Below, piece by piece: positions 14,701-14,795 of a stretch of DNA of 14,795 nt (positions are counted from its first letter, which is position 1; every line of letters starts with the position of its first letter). The notes beneath the pieces were generated by a model. That model saw only the letters and a program-made list of their open reading frames with translations, was not told the origin of the DNA and made no database searches. A program made the position numbers and the translations under genes. Origin of the DNA: an uncultured Flavobacteriales bacterium (GTDB lineage Bacteria > Bacteroidota > Bacteroidia > Palsa-965); assembly GCA_937974275.1 (NCBI GenBank), contig CALJIF010000153.1, positions 1 to 14,795 on the forward strand, given 5' to 3'.

Positions 14701-14774
14701 GGCTCCGTAGTTCAACTGGATAGAATGACAGATTCCGGTTCTGTTGGTTGTGGGTTCGAATCCCGCCGGAGTCA
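14701..14774 (+). tRNA. tRNA-Arg (anticodon CCG)
   Basis: A full 74-base cloverleaf can be drawn. The acceptor stem is GGCTCCG with CGGAGTC (one G-T pair) and discriminator A at 14774. The D stem is GTTC/GAAT and the anticodon stem ACAGA/TCTGT. The seven-base loop TTCCGGT puts CCG at positions 34-36, reading the arginine codon CGG. The T stem GTGGG/CCCGC holds the TTCGAAT loop. CCA is not encoded. The gene ends 21 bases from the window edge. Confidence 0.95.
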
Positions 14775-14795
14775 CAACAATGAGCGAGTGGTAGT

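Noticed and set aside
14638..14724. Short plus-strand reading frame (28 codons) running into the tRNA
   Set aside because: It overlaps the tRNA, has no start signal and resembles nothing known.
14701..14795. tRNA-Arg as an integration site for a mobile element
   Set aside because: No integrase, direct repeat or other mobility gene is visible; only 21 bases follow the tRNA.

Overview
The window looks like ordinary chromosome from a member of the Bacteroidota, most likely near the Chitinophagales or Sphingobacteriales. The evidence is a type IX secretion gene (porZ-like) next to recO, a fused SpmA/SpmB protein in a non-spore-former context, no Shine-Dalgarno sequences at unit heads, and TAnnTTTG-type -7 boxes. 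The lineage is an inference from gene content; no rRNA is present.

Left part (1-5688, minus strand): a three-gene unit encodes an SMC-type DNA-motor complex of the MksBEF/Wadjet (JetABC) kind. The order is kleisin-like JetA/MksF, small winged-helix JetB/MksE, then the ATPase JetC/MksB with Walker A, signature and Walker B motifs. A strong bidirectional terminator follows two bases after the ATPase stop codon. No nuclease subunit (JetD/MksG) is in the window, so this is either a second condensin or a nuclease-less Wadjet relative.

Middle part (5939-11431, plus strand): a fused SpmA/SpmB membrane protein is followed by a tight four-gene run. The first three genes form the most interesting object here. 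They are a ribulose-phosphate 3-epimerase-like TIM barrel fused to a CBS pair of the type found in arabinose-5-phosphate isomerase (KdsD); a type I-beta DAHP-synthase-like enzyme with altered active-site loops; and a KdsC-like HAD phosphatase carrying an N-terminal Xre-like segment that seems to have lost its recognition helix. Together they mirror the KDO pathway logic (pentulose phosphate, PEP condensation, phosphatase), but each step is held by a non-standard protein. A secreted class C beta-lactamase-like serine hydrolase ends the run.

Right part (11456-14774): recO and a porZ-like gene form a minus-strand pair convergent with the hydrolase, and a tRNA-Arg(CCG) lies on the plus strand at the edge. 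Four inferred transcription-unit heads (jetA-like, spmAB-like, epimerase-CBS, porZ-like) each have a TAnnTTTG-like box 6-7 bases before the ATG, which suggests near-leaderless transcripts. The genes internal to the runs lack it.
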